Assembly (NCBI GenBank): GCA_028284945.1
Contig: JANQQJ010000033.1
Span: forward strand, 180,990-244,989
DNA: 64,000 nt
Direction of reading: 5' to 3'
Origin: Alphaproteobacteria bacterium
GTDB lineage: Bacteria > Pseudomonadota > Alphaproteobacteria > SMXS01
A program made the position numbers and the translations under genes. The first letter of the stretch is position 1. Each line of letters starts with the position of its first letter. Below are positions 53,999-61,890 of this stretch, piece after piece. The notes under the pieces were generated by a model, which saw only the letters and a program-made list of their open reading frames with translations, was not told where the DNA came from and did not search any database.

Positions 53999-54137
53999 CT
54001 AGATCATCATCTGTTGAGCTGGAAGCAGATGGCGCTCCAGCTCAACAGATAAAGATGATCTAATCTATTGGTTTCTAGAGCAAATTTACCAGCTTAGCTG
54101 GAATCTCTCGATTCCGACTAAGCTGGTTTTGCTCTAG
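53999..54137. repeat. two-hairpin repeat element, complete copy
   Basis: A 139-bp element bounded by CTAG at both ends. Hairpin 1 (54001-54061) has 23- and 26-nt arms around GATGATC and the CAACAGAT region. Hairpin 2 (54076-54136) has arms TAGAGCAAA…CCAGCTTAG…GGAATC and the complement. A second copy begins at 63902 and is identical at 97 of 99 visible positions. The last CTAG of this copy includes the stop codon of the minus-strand gene at 54134. No transposase is present, so it is a MITE- or REP-like element. Confidence 0.85.
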
Positions 54138-54595
54138 TGGACGTGTTCGCTGAGATCTTCCGGCAGGACGACCTCGTCTTCATCGCCCAGAGACGATTTG
54201 CCGACAGCGGCCCTGCGCTGGAAGGTCACCTCGGCGATCATGCCGGTGATGACCTGTTTGACATAGTCGGATGTCAGAACGCGACCAAGATAAGAGAGAT
54301 ACTCCTCTTCATCACGGGATTCGACCCACACATCGTGTAGTGGGTCCTTGATCCAGCAGGGGTAGTGCTTAACCGTGTAGCGAATGGTGATCAGAACCGG
54401 CGCATAGTCATCCAGTCCGTGCGCCGTGATCGTCATATGGCTCATCTGGTATTTTTCGTCGCTTGACCGGGTGACATGACCGGTGACCGAGCCACCGGTT
54501 GCTTCTTCCAGATGGCCAGCTTGTTCTTTCAGCAAGAGATGAGGGGTTCTAACGTCTTCAATTTCGGTGAAATCACCCCAGAGGCTTTTTGTCAC
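54134..54595 (-). CDS. hypothetical soluble protein, unknown family
   Basis: A 153-residue acidic protein with no signal peptide or membrane helix. The start reads TKSLWGDFTEIEDVRTPHLL followed by LKEQAGHLEEATGG, a TPHxxLxEQA pattern. The centre has MTITAHGLDDYAPVLITIRY, and a YLSYLGRVLTSDYVKQVI helix follows. It looks like a small family I know only as unannotated proteins in scattered bacteria. The stop codon lies inside the terminal CTAG of the repeat element, so an insertion may have remodelled the 3' end. Confidence 0.6.
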   Translation of the reverse strand: MTKSLWGDFTEIEDVRTPHLLLKEQAGHLEEATGGSVTGHVTRSSDEKYQMSHMTITAHGLDDYAPVLITIRYTVKHYPCWIKDPLHDVWVESRDEEEYLSYLGRVLTSDYVKQVITGMIAEVTFQRRAAVGKSSLGDEDEVVLPEDLSEHVH

Positions 54596-54800
54596 GGTTC
54601 GTCACCTTCCGACATTGCAGATAGCACCCATGCATAGTGTGCCATCGCCTGGTTGCCCCCGCCAGACCTACAAACTGCCTGTCTTAACATTGCGTTACAA
54701 ATCTTTTTAATTCGTTCAAAAGACGATCAATTTTGAAGGGTTGCGCTGCTACATCGACAATCAATTCCACGTCGGCAGGGAATTGCGCTAGGGTCACGCC
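54596..54800. promoter_or_regulatory. divergent promoter region with an AT-rich dyad
   Basis: A 205-bp gap between the unknown gene (minus) and the dioxygenase gene (plus). A 7-9-7 dyad TTCAAAA-N9-TTTTGAA lies at 54715-54737 and may be a regulator site. AT-rich tracts at 54688-54712 could supply -10 boxes for both sides. Confidence 0.4.
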
Positions 54801-55766
54801 ATGGCGACCATCTTGTCTGAACCAGAAACAGCCTCCGCATCCCCTTTTTCCATGAGGCCGCTGGCAAAAGGCTTTGCTGTTCAGGTTGACGGCCTTGATC
54901 TCTCAAAGCGCGTCGACCCGGACACGGCTGCTGGGCTCAGGCAGGCGCTTGCGGACCACAAGGTCCTTGTTTTTCGCAATCAAGACCTCGACAGCGATGC
55001 CCTGATCGCTGTCGCCGAACAATTTGGCAGGATTTTTCCTGGTAAACGCAAGTCAGCGGTGCCCCTGAAAGATCTGCTTGCACGGCTGGAGGGCAATGTG
55101 GGTAAGGACGGGAAGCCCAATGGGCGGCTTTATGATTCCTGGGGGCTTCGCTGGCATTCAGATGTGTCATGGAGCGATCATCCCGGTGTCGCCACGATGC
55201 TGCACAGCATCATGCTTCCTGATGCGGGCGGGCATACCGAATTTGCAGATATGCAAGCCTCCTTTGACGCCCTTACCCCCGATCAGCAGGCGGAATTGGA
55301 GAGAATGAGCGCGACCCACAATTTCTGGTGCGTCCGTGCATTTCGGCATGGGATGATTTTGCCTTGGGCGCGCCATCCGGCTGGCGGGCTGCACAACATC
55401 TCTCTCAAGGAACATCTGTTTCAGTGGCTTCGCGTTGTCGTGCACAGCCTGACCTTCAAGGCCCCGAAACATCGTGCGGTCATGGTGCACCCGGTCACCG
55501 GCCGCAAGAGCGTCTATCTGGGTCATCATGCCTGGCGTATTCTGGGCCTGCCGTGGCCGAAAGGCATCAGCCTGGTTAACAGACTTAACCGGCGCACGAT
55601 GGCATCAACGGAAGTCTACCGGCACGAATGGAAAGTCGGGGATCTTGTGATCTGGGACAACCAGTCGCTCCTGCACCGGCTGATGCCCTTTGACACCAGG
55701 AACCAACCGCGTCAGATGCGCCGGCTCGTCGTTATCCTTGATAAGAAGGGTGTTTTGACGACCTAG
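54801..55766 (+). CDS. TauD/TfdA-family Fe(II)/2-oxoglutarate dioxygenase
   Basis: A 321-residue dioxygenase. The iron facial triad comes from HxD in LRWHSDVSWSDHP (about residues 117-119) and the distal His in SLLHRLMPFD, with the 2-oxoglutarate Arg in QPRQMRRLVVI. Other family phrases are KVLVFRNQDLDSDALIAVAEQFG and GHTEFADMQASFDAL. The substrate is unknown (taurine, chlorophenoxy acids and alkyl sulfates are examples in the family). It converges with the NIPSNAP-like gene, overlapping by 4 bp. Confidence 0.9.
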   Translation: MATILSEPETASASPFSMRPLAKGFAVQVDGLDLSKRVDPDTAAGLRQALADHKVLVFRNQDLDSDALIAVAEQFGRIFPGKRKSAVPLKDLLARLEGNVGKDGKPNGRLYDSWGLRWHSDVSWSDHPGVATMLHSIMLPDAGGHTEFADMQASFDALTPDQQAELERMSATHNFWCVRAFRHGMILPWARHPAGGLHNISLKEHLFQWLRVVVHSLTFKAPKHRAVMVHPVTGRKSVYLGHHAWRILGLPWPKGISLVNRLNRRTMASTEVYRHEWKVGDLVIWDNQSLLHRLMPFDTRNQPRQMRRLVVILDKKGVLTT

Positions 55767-56080
55767 CGCCGCCCGTACGGCACTTTAGTCATCATGTGGA
55801 CGACCTCTTCCTCGATCGCCTTGTTGAATACGGCAACGATGTCCGGATATTCAGGCCGCTGTGAGAATTCCTTCATCACTTCGAAATACTGATTGGCGTC
55901 CCGAAGCTCCCAGAGGTCGACCACTGTGTTCAAGCGGCCGACATTGTCGATCCATGCCCCGATGAAATTCCAGCCCAATTCTTCAATAATGGGCACAGCG
56001 TTACTCATGGTCTCAAAAAATTCTGCGCGGTGAGCCGCGTGAATTTTCAGCGTAACGTGCAGATATACCGGTCCCTCCAT
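55763..56080 (-). CDS. NIPSNAP-like small protein
   Basis: A 105-residue dimeric alpha+beta-barrel-type protein. Its beginning YLHVTLKIHAAHRAEFFETM followed by ELGWNFIGAWIDNVGRLNTVVDLWELRDANQYFEV resembles NIPSNAP family members. Function unknown. It is followed 30 bp upstream on the minus strand by the thioredoxin-fold gene and may share a transcript with it. Confidence 0.7.
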   Translation of the reverse strand: MEGPVYLHVTLKIHAAHRAEFFETMSNAVPIIEELGWNFIGAWIDNVGRLNTVVDLWELRDANQYFEVMKEFSQRPEYPDIVAVFNKAIEEEVVHMMTKVPYGRR

Positions 56081-56110
56081 CGGGGCCCCCTTCTCGCTAC
56101 GACACTTCCG

Positions 56111-56689
56111 TCAACCAAGATAATCCGGCGCGTTACCTGGTTTCCACTTGATATTGCAGCCAACGCTTGGAATTTGCTGTGACGATACCGGCGCCCCGTC
56201 CAGCAGCGCATCCAGCGCAGCGCGCAAGTCGCCGCCGGAAACGGCCTGGTCTCTGCCCGGACTCGATCCGTCGAAACGGCCCCGGTAGACCAGTTTTCGG
56301 TCTGCGTCGAACAGGTAGAATTCTGGTGTACAGGCCGCTCGATAGGCATGTGCGACAGACTGATCTTCATCGACCAGATAGGGAAAAGAATATCCGAATG
56401 TTGCAACGTCCTCGGCCATGCGCGCAGGAGAATCGGCCTGATAGGCGGCATAGTCGTTGGAATTGATCGCCACAATCTCGACGCCCCTCTGCTGATAACG
56501 CATTGCCAAATCGGCAAAGGCCGGTTTGATCTGCTTCACATAGGGACAGTGGTTGCAGATGAAGGCGACCAGCAGGGCCTGTCCACCGCTCAAGCCGTCA
56601 AGTGAAACAAGGTTTCCGTGGGCATCGGGCAACTCAAAAGGCGGCGCCTGTGTGCCAAGCGGCAGCATGGTGGATTCGGTCAACGCCAT
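56111..56689 (-). CDS. thioredoxin-fold (AhpC/TSA-type) redox protein
   Basis: A 192-residue thioredoxin-like protein. The redox motif is FICNHCPYVKQIKPAFADLA with the CxxC near residue 44, the NHCPYVK type found in a group of peroxiredoxin-like proteins. Cis-Pro-like TPEFYLFDADRKLVYRGRFD completes the fold. No signal peptide is evident. The role is likely thiol redox chemistry. The small C-terminal GCNIKWKPGNAPDYLG is typical for this group. Confidence 0.86.
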   Translation of the reverse strand: MALTESTMLPLGTQAPPFELPDAHGNLVSLDGLSGGQALLVAFICNHCPYVKQIKPAFADLAMRYQQRGVEIVAINSNDYAAYQADSPARMAEDVATFGYSFPYLVDEDQSVAHAYRAACTPEFYLFDADRKLVYRGRFDGSSPGRDQAVSGGDLRAALDALLDGAPVSSQQIPSVGCNIKWKPGNAPDYLG

Positions 56690-56749
56690 CGTTACTTCTC
56701 ATTCTTGATTATAGGCTGATGATATCATGACTTCCGGGTTCTTAGGGGC

Positions 56750-57157
56750 TTAAGAAACCTTCTCCAGCCGTTCAAAATCAGACAATGGGCACGGGTGACC
56801 GCCGCCGAGACCTGCGTCCCGCAACGTGACGCCAACACTCTGGACTACAATTGTATCTGTGCCACAGAGTTCGGACCGGCTATCGGACCGGATGCTGATT
56901 GTACGGTTTTGCCGCAGGCCAGGGCATCGGTTCATCATCACCGACCGATAAACGTCACCATTGCGCATGGTCACAACCAGGGTGCGGCCATCGCTTTGAC
57001 CGTCATAGTCACGGACATTATAGGTCTTGAGGCACTGCTCGAACTCGCCGGTAGCCATATAGCCATCGGGGACTACGCCAGTTGTCTCGTCTGCGGATAC
57101 TGTTTGAACGCTACCAGCCAAAAACGCGGCCACGATTACCAGAGCTGTGCGGGTCAT
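56750..57157 (-). CDS. secreted small protein, DUF6491-like
   Basis: A 135-residue protein with a signal peptide (TALVIVAAFLAGSVQTVSA, cleavage near residue 22). The mature sequence has ECs-like features: CLKTYNVRDYDGQSDGRTLV, then VTMRNGDVYRSVMMNRCPGL, and later LCGTDTIVVQ and CPLSDFERLEKV. The NGxVYR...RCPGLR pattern is that of the DUF6491 family. Function unknown. It is downstream of the DUF6969-like gene on the same strand, 68 bp apart. Confidence 0.7.
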   Translation of the reverse strand: MTRTALVIVAAFLAGSVQTVSADETTGVVPDGYMATGEFEQCLKTYNVRDYDGQSDGRTLVVTMRNGDVYRSVMMNRCPGLRQNRTISIRSDSRSELCGTDTIVVQSVGVTLRDAGLGGGHPCPLSDFERLEKVS

Positions 57158-57225
57158 TTTCTGCTCCCGTTTCGTGTTGGACCTACGCTTAAATCTAGGG
57201 CTTGGTGGGATGGGTACAATTGCCT

Positions 57226-57945
57226 CTATTCAAGCATTTCCAGCCAGTCGAGCTGGTCATAGATCGAAATCTCACAGATTGAGGTGATTTCGACACCGTG
57301 GTCCTCATACACGTCGCGATCTTTAGACGCGATTTGCGTCGCACGGGCGGCCAGCGCTTCGTCTCTTAATACAAGCAATTGTTCGATCTGAGGCCGGAAC
57401 AACGCCACCATCCCGGTGATCCAGCGGTTGGTTTCAGGGCGACTGCCGACATCGTCGGCAATAACAAAATTGTCTAGTAGCGCCGGTGCATGTTCAGCCG
57501 AATAGACCGTCTCTGCAGTCACCCAACGGTTGGTCGTAAACAAATGGGTCGGCAGCCCGTGGTGGTCCATTGAGATCGCCACCAAATGTGTGATTGTTTC
57601 ATCGCCGGACGGCCAGTCTTTCGCATCAGAGCCGGCGTGCGGTACCGGGTTGATGCCTTCTGGAATGCCTTTGGTACGCAAAAATGTATGAAAGTGGCCG
57701 TGTTCGTCGGCGGCGCCGTTATGCGAGTGATAGTAATATTGCGCACCGGTGGCCTTATCGAGCACGTCACCGGCTGGGTAATGGCTCCACTCCGCGAACT
57801 CATCGCCGCCTTTCAACACTTCGCTGACTGCGTTGGCCCCCTTCTCCGCCAGCGCTTCCGCGGTTTCGACGACGATGACGGCTGCGTCACGCATCGCATC
57901 GATCTGCGCCTCTGAATATGACGAGAGCGGCGGAAGTGTGAACAT
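57226..57945 (-). CDS. DUF6969-like protein next to the Cys-rich peptide gene
   Basis: A 239-residue soluble protein without signal peptide. A His-rich stretch YYYHSHNGAADEHGHFHTFLR (residues about 70-90) and the later HLVAISMDHHGLPTHLFTTNRWVT resemble a family I recall as DUF6969. The clustered His suggests metal binding, which is an inference. The gene lies 79 bp downstream of the 12-Cys peptide on the minus strand, with a terminator between. Its role in processing or delivering the peptide is untested. Confidence 0.7.
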   Translation of the reverse strand: MFTLPPLSSYSEAQIDAMRDAAVIVVETAEALAEKGANAVSEVLKGGDEFAEWSHYPAGDVLDKATGAQYYYHSHNGAADEHGHFHTFLRTKGIPEGINPVPHAGSDAKDWPSGDETITHLVAISMDHHGLPTHLFTTNRWVTAETVYSAEHAPALLDNFVIADDVGSRPETNRWITGMVALFRPQIEQLLVLRDEALAARATQIASKDRDVYEDHGVEITSICEISIYDQLDWLEMLE

Positions 57946-57969
57946 CTTCCCTATACCTCTAGAAAAGGA

Positions 57970-58001
57970 AACCCCCCTTCCGGAAAACCGGAAGAGGGGT
58001 T
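57970..58001 (-). terminator. hairpin terminator after the Cys-rich peptide gene
   Basis: A 14-bp stem (AACCCCCCTTCCGG with CCGGAAGAGGGGTT, one mismatch) and an AAAA loop. On the minus strand it is followed by TTTCCTTTTCT. It lies 24 bp past the peptide stop. Read-through could limit expression of the DUF6969-like gene relative to the peptide. Confidence 0.75.
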
Positions 58002-58024
58002 GTCCAAACTAAGCCCAGGTCGGT

Positions 58025-58255
58025 TTATGCACCGCCACAGGGGCTGCATGCACCGCAGCCAGCGCCACATGGGCTGCAGCCGCCGCCAGCGCCGCACGGG
58101 CTACAGCCGCCGCAGGCACCACAGGCGCTACAAGACGTCGTCGTCTTGCTGCCTTTGCAGCCGCCGCAGCCGGCAGTTGCCGGTCCAGCAGCAACGGCAC
58201 TCGCCATTGCGACAGCGGTTCCCAGAACCAGAGCACTTTTCTTGAACGTTTTCAT
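58025..58255 (-). CDS. secreted Cys/Gly-rich peptide with twelve cysteines in CxxC pairs
   Basis: A 76-residue precursor. The signal peptide is SALVLGTAVAMASAVAAGPATA with cleavage near residue 28. The 48-residue mature part has cysteines at 30, 33, 42, 45, 48, 51, 54, 60, 63, 67, 70 and 73, giving repeated CGxC and CSPCGA units and almost only Gly, Ala and Ser between them. Such density suggests metal binding or post-translational modification. The start at 58255 is supported by GGAGAGAGG just upstream. It is unlike the EGKCG bufferin type, although the architecture is similar. A strong terminator follows. Confidence 0.8.
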   Translation of the reverse strand: MKTFKKSALVLGTAVAMASAVAAGPATAGCGGCKGSKTTTSCSACGACGGCSPCGAGGGCSPCGAGCGACSPCGGA

Positions 58256-58543
58256 TAAACCTCTCTCCATCGATGGTGGGGTGATGTCGGCCCCCGACAC
58301 AACAGCTAGGCTACACCGTCGGATACCGCAAGTCTCAGCGGATCACGTTCGTGTGTCTCCTTGCGATCAAGCAACCATTAAGCGCAGCGTAAGTCCATAT
58401 AACTAAACGTGAACCAGGATTATCTGCGCAGGTCGATGAACGCCTGCTGCCTTGCCACGTTTGCGCACAACTATGTCATCTCTATGTCTTTCCTATGGCT
58501 CAATCCGGCGTAAACTAGGCGCAGCAAAAGAGGGCAAAATTTG
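58256..58543. other. divergent intergenic region, Cys-rich peptide and SIMPL genes
   Basis: A 288-bp gap that must contain both promoters. A purine-rich ribosome site for the peptide lies at 58259-58269 on the minus strand. No clear operator, -35/-10 pair or small ORF is convincing. Confidence 0.4.
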
Positions 58544-59269
58544 ATGAAGCAGAGTGGCGCACTCATTATCGCCGGCCTTGCCATCGCACTGGGCGTCGCA
58601 GTGGGCGGATTTTTTGTTGGAGATGGGTTCCAGACGGGCCGCAGCACCGACCGCTATGTGACTGTGAAGGGCCTGGCGGAACGCATTGTCAAAGCCGATA
58701 TTGCGTCCTGGCCGCTGCGATTCACTGCTTCGGGTGATGATCTGGGCGCGGTCCAGGCCAAGATCGAAGCCGATGGTGCGCAGATCAGCAGCTTTTTGCA
58801 ATCAGCGGGTATTTCAGCAGAGTCCTATCGACTGGAACGGTTGGAAGTCGTCGACAAACGCGCGCAGCTTTATGGCAACAGTGCGGTCCCGGTCGGGGGT
58901 CGCTTCGTCGTTACCCAAACGCTGGCGGTCAGAACATCCGATGTGGACCGCATTGTAGAGGCCAGCCGTAGCATCGGCGATCTGGTCAAGGCCGGCATCG
59001 TGCTTTCGGATTCCAGCGGCCCCTCCTATGCCTATACCAGCTTGAATGACATCAAACCTGAGATGATCGCCGAAGCAACCCGGTCTGCCCGCACCAGCGC
59101 GCAGCAATTCGCAGATGATTCAGGCAGTTCCGTTGGTGCCATCCGCCAGGCTAATCAAGGGATATTCACCATTTTACCCCGTGATTCCGGGGAACAATGG
59201 CAGGAAGCCCAATCTATCGAAAAGCGGGTCCGCGTCGTCTCGACCATCCAGTACTTCATCGAAGATTGA
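58544..59269 (+). CDS. SIMPL-domain exported protein
   Basis: A 241-residue protein with an N-terminal signal or anchor helix (ALIIAGLAIALGVAVGGFFVG), followed by a SIMPL (YggE/DUF541) domain: VTVKGLAERIVKADIASWPL, then KIEADGAQISSFLQSAG and RFVVTQTLAVRTSDVDRIVEA, and a VRVVSTIQYFIED end. SIMPL proteins form oligomeric periplasmic or outer-envelope structures and have been linked to stress. The start at 58544 follows a TTG that the frame also allows. Confidence 0.85.
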   Translation: MKQSGALIIAGLAIALGVAVGGFFVGDGFQTGRSTDRYVTVKGLAERIVKADIASWPLRFTASGDDLGAVQAKIEADGAQISSFLQSAGISAESYRLERLEVVDKRAQLYGNSAVPVGGRFVVTQTLAVRTSDVDRIVEASRSIGDLVKAGIVLSDSSGPSYAYTSLNDIKPEMIAEATRSARTSAQQFADDSGSSVGAIRQANQGIFTILPRDSGEQWQEAQSIEKRVRVVSTIQYFIED

Positions 59270-59329
59270 TCCACTGCTAGGCAGGACAGTCCGCAGCAGA
59301 TATCCTTCGCCGATCTAGGGGGATTATGC

Positions 59330-60187
59330 ATGCAGGATTTGAAAGATAAGGTCGCCGTGGTTACCGGTGGCGCAAGCGGCATTGGACGAGGCATCTGCCG
59401 GGCGCTGGCAGAAGACGGGGCAAGAGTCGTCGTTGCTGATATTGAAGTCGGTAGAGCTGAAGACGTCGCCAAGGAACTCCAGGAAAGTGGGGCCGAAGCC
59501 ATCGCGGCGGCTTGCGACGTAACGGATCCCGCATCGATTGCCGCGGTTGTCGACAAGGCCTATGACACCTTCGGCAAGGTGAACATTCTCTGCAACAATG
59601 CTGGCGTTCACGTCTCTGGCCGGGCGCGGCACATGACCGAGGGAGACTGGGATTGGCTGATGAATGTCAATCTGAAGTCGATTTTCACAGCCGTTCGGAC
59701 GTTTTTGCCGCGCATGCTTGAATCCGGCGAACCGATGCACATCCAGAATACGGCGTCCGAGCACGGCGTCGGTCTGCCCGATCTGGGCCGCGCCGTCGGC
59801 TATACCGCTTCAAAGCACGCGGTCGTCGGATTTTCAGAGGTGCTGCGGGCTGAAAACGCGAAGTACAATCTGGAGGTCTCGGTGCTCTGCCCGGGCCTGG
59901 TCCGCACCGACATCTATGACAGTGCCCGCAACCGTGACGAAGCAAGCTATGGCGAGGGCCAACGCATCGCCAAAGAGGTCGGCGAACCGGCGATGGCGGA
60001 TGGCATGCATCCGGATACTGCCGGGCGGATCGCCGTCGACGGTATCAGGGATAACGATCCGTTTATTCTAACGCATCCTTACATCCGCGAATTTGTCGAT
60101 CGGCGCTACCAACAGGTCAGCGCCGCCCTAGATAAGGCGGATGCGAGAAACCTCACGGTAGAACAAAGCGGTAGGCACTATAGATAA
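59330..60187 (+). CDS. SDR-family oxidoreductase, tandem copy 1
   Basis: A 285-residue classical SDR. The NAD(P) loop is VAVVTGGASGIGRGICRALA, the NAG motif is ILCNNAGVHVSG, and the catalytic YxxxK is YTASKHAVVGFSEVL. The expected active-site Ser is in the QNTASEHG segment. The C-terminal THPYIREFVDRRYQQV ends the fold. Its stop shares a base with the next SDR start. The two proteins are clearly homologous along their length, which indicates duplication. Confidence 0.9.
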   Translation: MQDLKDKVAVVTGGASGIGRGICRALAEDGARVVVADIEVGRAEDVAKELQESGAEAIAAACDVTDPASIAAVVDKAYDTFGKVNILCNNAGVHVSGRARHMTEGDWDWLMNVNLKSIFTAVRTFLPRMLESGEPMHIQNTASEHGVGLPDLGRAVGYTASKHAVVGFSEVLRAENAKYNLEVSVLCPGLVRTDIYDSARNRDEASYGEGQRIAKEVGEPAMADGMHPDTAGRIAVDGIRDNDPFILTHPYIREFVDRRYQQVSAALDKADARNLTVEQSGRHYR

Positions 60188-61029
60188 TGCAGGACTTCAA
60201 AGGAAAATGCGCGGTCGTCACCGGCGGCAATAGCGGCATCGGCCTGGGCATTGCCCGGGCGTTTGCGTCAGAAGGTGCCAACCTTGTGCTGGTTGGCATG
60301 GACGAAACCAAGGCTGAGCGGGCGGCCTCCGCCCTCTCGGATGAATTCGACGTGCGGGCAATCGGCGTCCGATGCGATGTGACCGACCGCGCGCAGGTAG
60401 AGGTTTTGGCGGACCGTGCCTATAGCGAATTCGGTAATGTCGACATCCTGGTCAACAACGCCGGGCTGGGCGCCGGTGGCCCAATCCATGAGATCACCGA
60501 AGGTGATTGGGATTGGGTGATGAATGTCAATGTGAAGGGGATTTTCCACTGCTGCGCTGTGTTTGTGCCCCGCATGCTGGCTTCCGGTCAGCCCGCACAC
60601 ATCTCAAACATGGGGTCTGAACAGAGCTTCGGTCTGGCATCCCCCGATTTCGGCAGCATGATTGCCTATACGGCCTCTAAGCACGCTGTTCTGGGTATTA
60701 CCGACTCCATGCGCCGCGACTATGCCGATCAAGGTATCGAGGTCAGCTTGATCTGTCCTGGCCCTGTCGCCACTGACATCTGGAACGCTGAGCGCAACCG
60801 GCCCGCTGAATTCGGTGACCGACGCGTTGTCGACCCGGAGGGCGGTAAAATGATCGCCGAAATGGGTATGGACCCCAACGCAGTCGGGCGTATGACCGTC
60901 GAAGGCATCAAAGGCGGCGATTTCTATATCTTCACCCACAGCTATATCCGCGACCTGGTCAAGACTCGGCACGAGGAGGCTTTGGAAGCCCTTGAAAAAA
61001 CCGATGCGTGGCACCGGCTAGGTGTTTAG
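60187..61029 (+). CDS. SDR-family oxidoreductase, tandem copy 2
   Basis: A 280-residue classical SDR translationally coupled to copy 1 by a TAATG. It has CAVVTGGNSGIGLGIARAF, DILVNNAGLGAGGP, the shared EGDWDWVMNVNVKGIFHCCAVF block, and YTASKHAVLGITDSM. The C-terminal THSYIRDLVKTRHEEAL matches copy 1. It ends inside the convergent alpha/beta hydrolase gene by 12 bp. Substrates are not identifiable. Confidence 0.9.
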   Translation: MQDFKGKCAVVTGGNSGIGLGIARAFASEGANLVLVGMDETKAERAASALSDEFDVRAIGVRCDVTDRAQVEVLADRAYSEFGNVDILVNNAGLGAGGPIHEITEGDWDWVMNVNVKGIFHCCAVFVPRMLASGQPAHISNMGSEQSFGLASPDFGSMIAYTASKHAVLGITDSMRRDYADQGIEVSLICPGPVATDIWNAERNRPAEFGDRRVVDPEGGKMIAEMGMDPNAVGRMTVEGIKGGDFYIFTHSYIRDLVKTRHEEALEALEKTDAWHRLGV

Positions 61030-61821
61030 CCAGTCGATAATCGTGGAATAGGCCGTTTTATCCTGCGCGATAAACAGGTGACCGCCATCAAATAATACGA
61101 CTTCAGCACCGGCTATCTGACCCGCCATCGCATGCTGACTTTCCGGTTTGGCGCTTCCGTCGTAATGGCCGCCACAGATCAGCGTCGGTGCTGAAATCCG
61201 GTCCAGCCGATCAAACGTATCATGGTGCCGTCTGGCTTCGAGTTGCCGCGCCCGCCCTTCAGCCAATCCGGGCTCATCGGCAAACCGTTGGTTTGCGGCC
61301 TGCATCTGAACGGCCAGCCGTTTCACTTTGTCCGCGTTCGCGGCTTGCCAGGCTTTGTCATGACGCGTGTCATGGATGCTCAGGCTCAACGCGATTTGTT
61401 CGTCAGGAGGTAACTGGGCGAGCTCGTGGAGCGGGTAGGATACGCCCCCTTCCCCGCCTGGACTGCTTGCACAGAGGATGAGCTTGTCGACCCGTTCGGG
61501 ATAACGGATTGCGACTTCCTGAGCGACCATGCCACCAAATGAGTAGCCGAGCATATGGCACCGCTCCCAATCCAAGGCTGCCATCAGATTGACCGCATCA
61601 CTGGCATAGTCGGCCATGGTATAGGCCTGATCAGGCTTATCCGATTGGCCCAGGCCTCGGTGATCATAGGACAACAGTTCAAACTGCTTCGGCAACGGCC
61701 CGTCAAACATGTTGGGTTTGTTGCGCAGGTCGCCGCCAGACCCATTGAGGAACATAAGGCGCGGCCCCTCGCCTGCTGTTTCGTAGAAGAGCTGTATATC
61801 GCCCGCCTGAATCAGTGGCAT
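61018..61821 (-). CDS. alpha/beta-fold hydrolase
   Basis: A 267-residue hydrolase. The nucleophile elbow is MLGYSFGGMVAQEVAIRYP (Ser in GYSFGG), preceded by LLSYDHRGLGQSDKPD and PRLMFLNGSGGDLRN as oxyanion region. The Asp and His are likely in ICGGHYDGSAKPE and VLFDGGHLFIAQD. It resembles 3-oxoadipate enol-lactonase and related C-C or ester hydrolases. The start at 61821 removes 17 unlikely N-terminal residues. It is divergent from the HSL-type esterase gene. Confidence 0.88.
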   Translation of the reverse strand: MPLIQAGDIQLFYETAGEGPRLMFLNGSGGDLRNKPNMFDGPLPKQFELLSYDHRGLGQSDKPDQAYTMADYASDAVNLMAALDWERCHMLGYSFGGMVAQEVAIRYPERVDKLILCASSPGGEGGVSYPLHELAQLPPDEQIALSLSIHDTRHDKAWQAANADKVKRLAVQMQAANQRFADEPGLAEGRARQLEARRHHDTFDRLDRISAPTLICGGHYDGSAKPESQHAMAGQIAGAEVVLFDGGHLFIAQDKTAYSTIIDWLNT

Positions 61822-61890
61822 GTCGCTTCCCCATCTTTTCACCACACCGTGCCCAAGGCATGATGCGAGCACAAGTCAGGGGAGCCTATC

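Noticed and set aside
58040..58140. Repetitive GC-rich stretch that looks like a tandem or CRISPR-like array
   Set aside because: It is the coding sequence of the Cys/Gly-rich peptide; the periodicity comes from CxxC codons, and there are no spacers.
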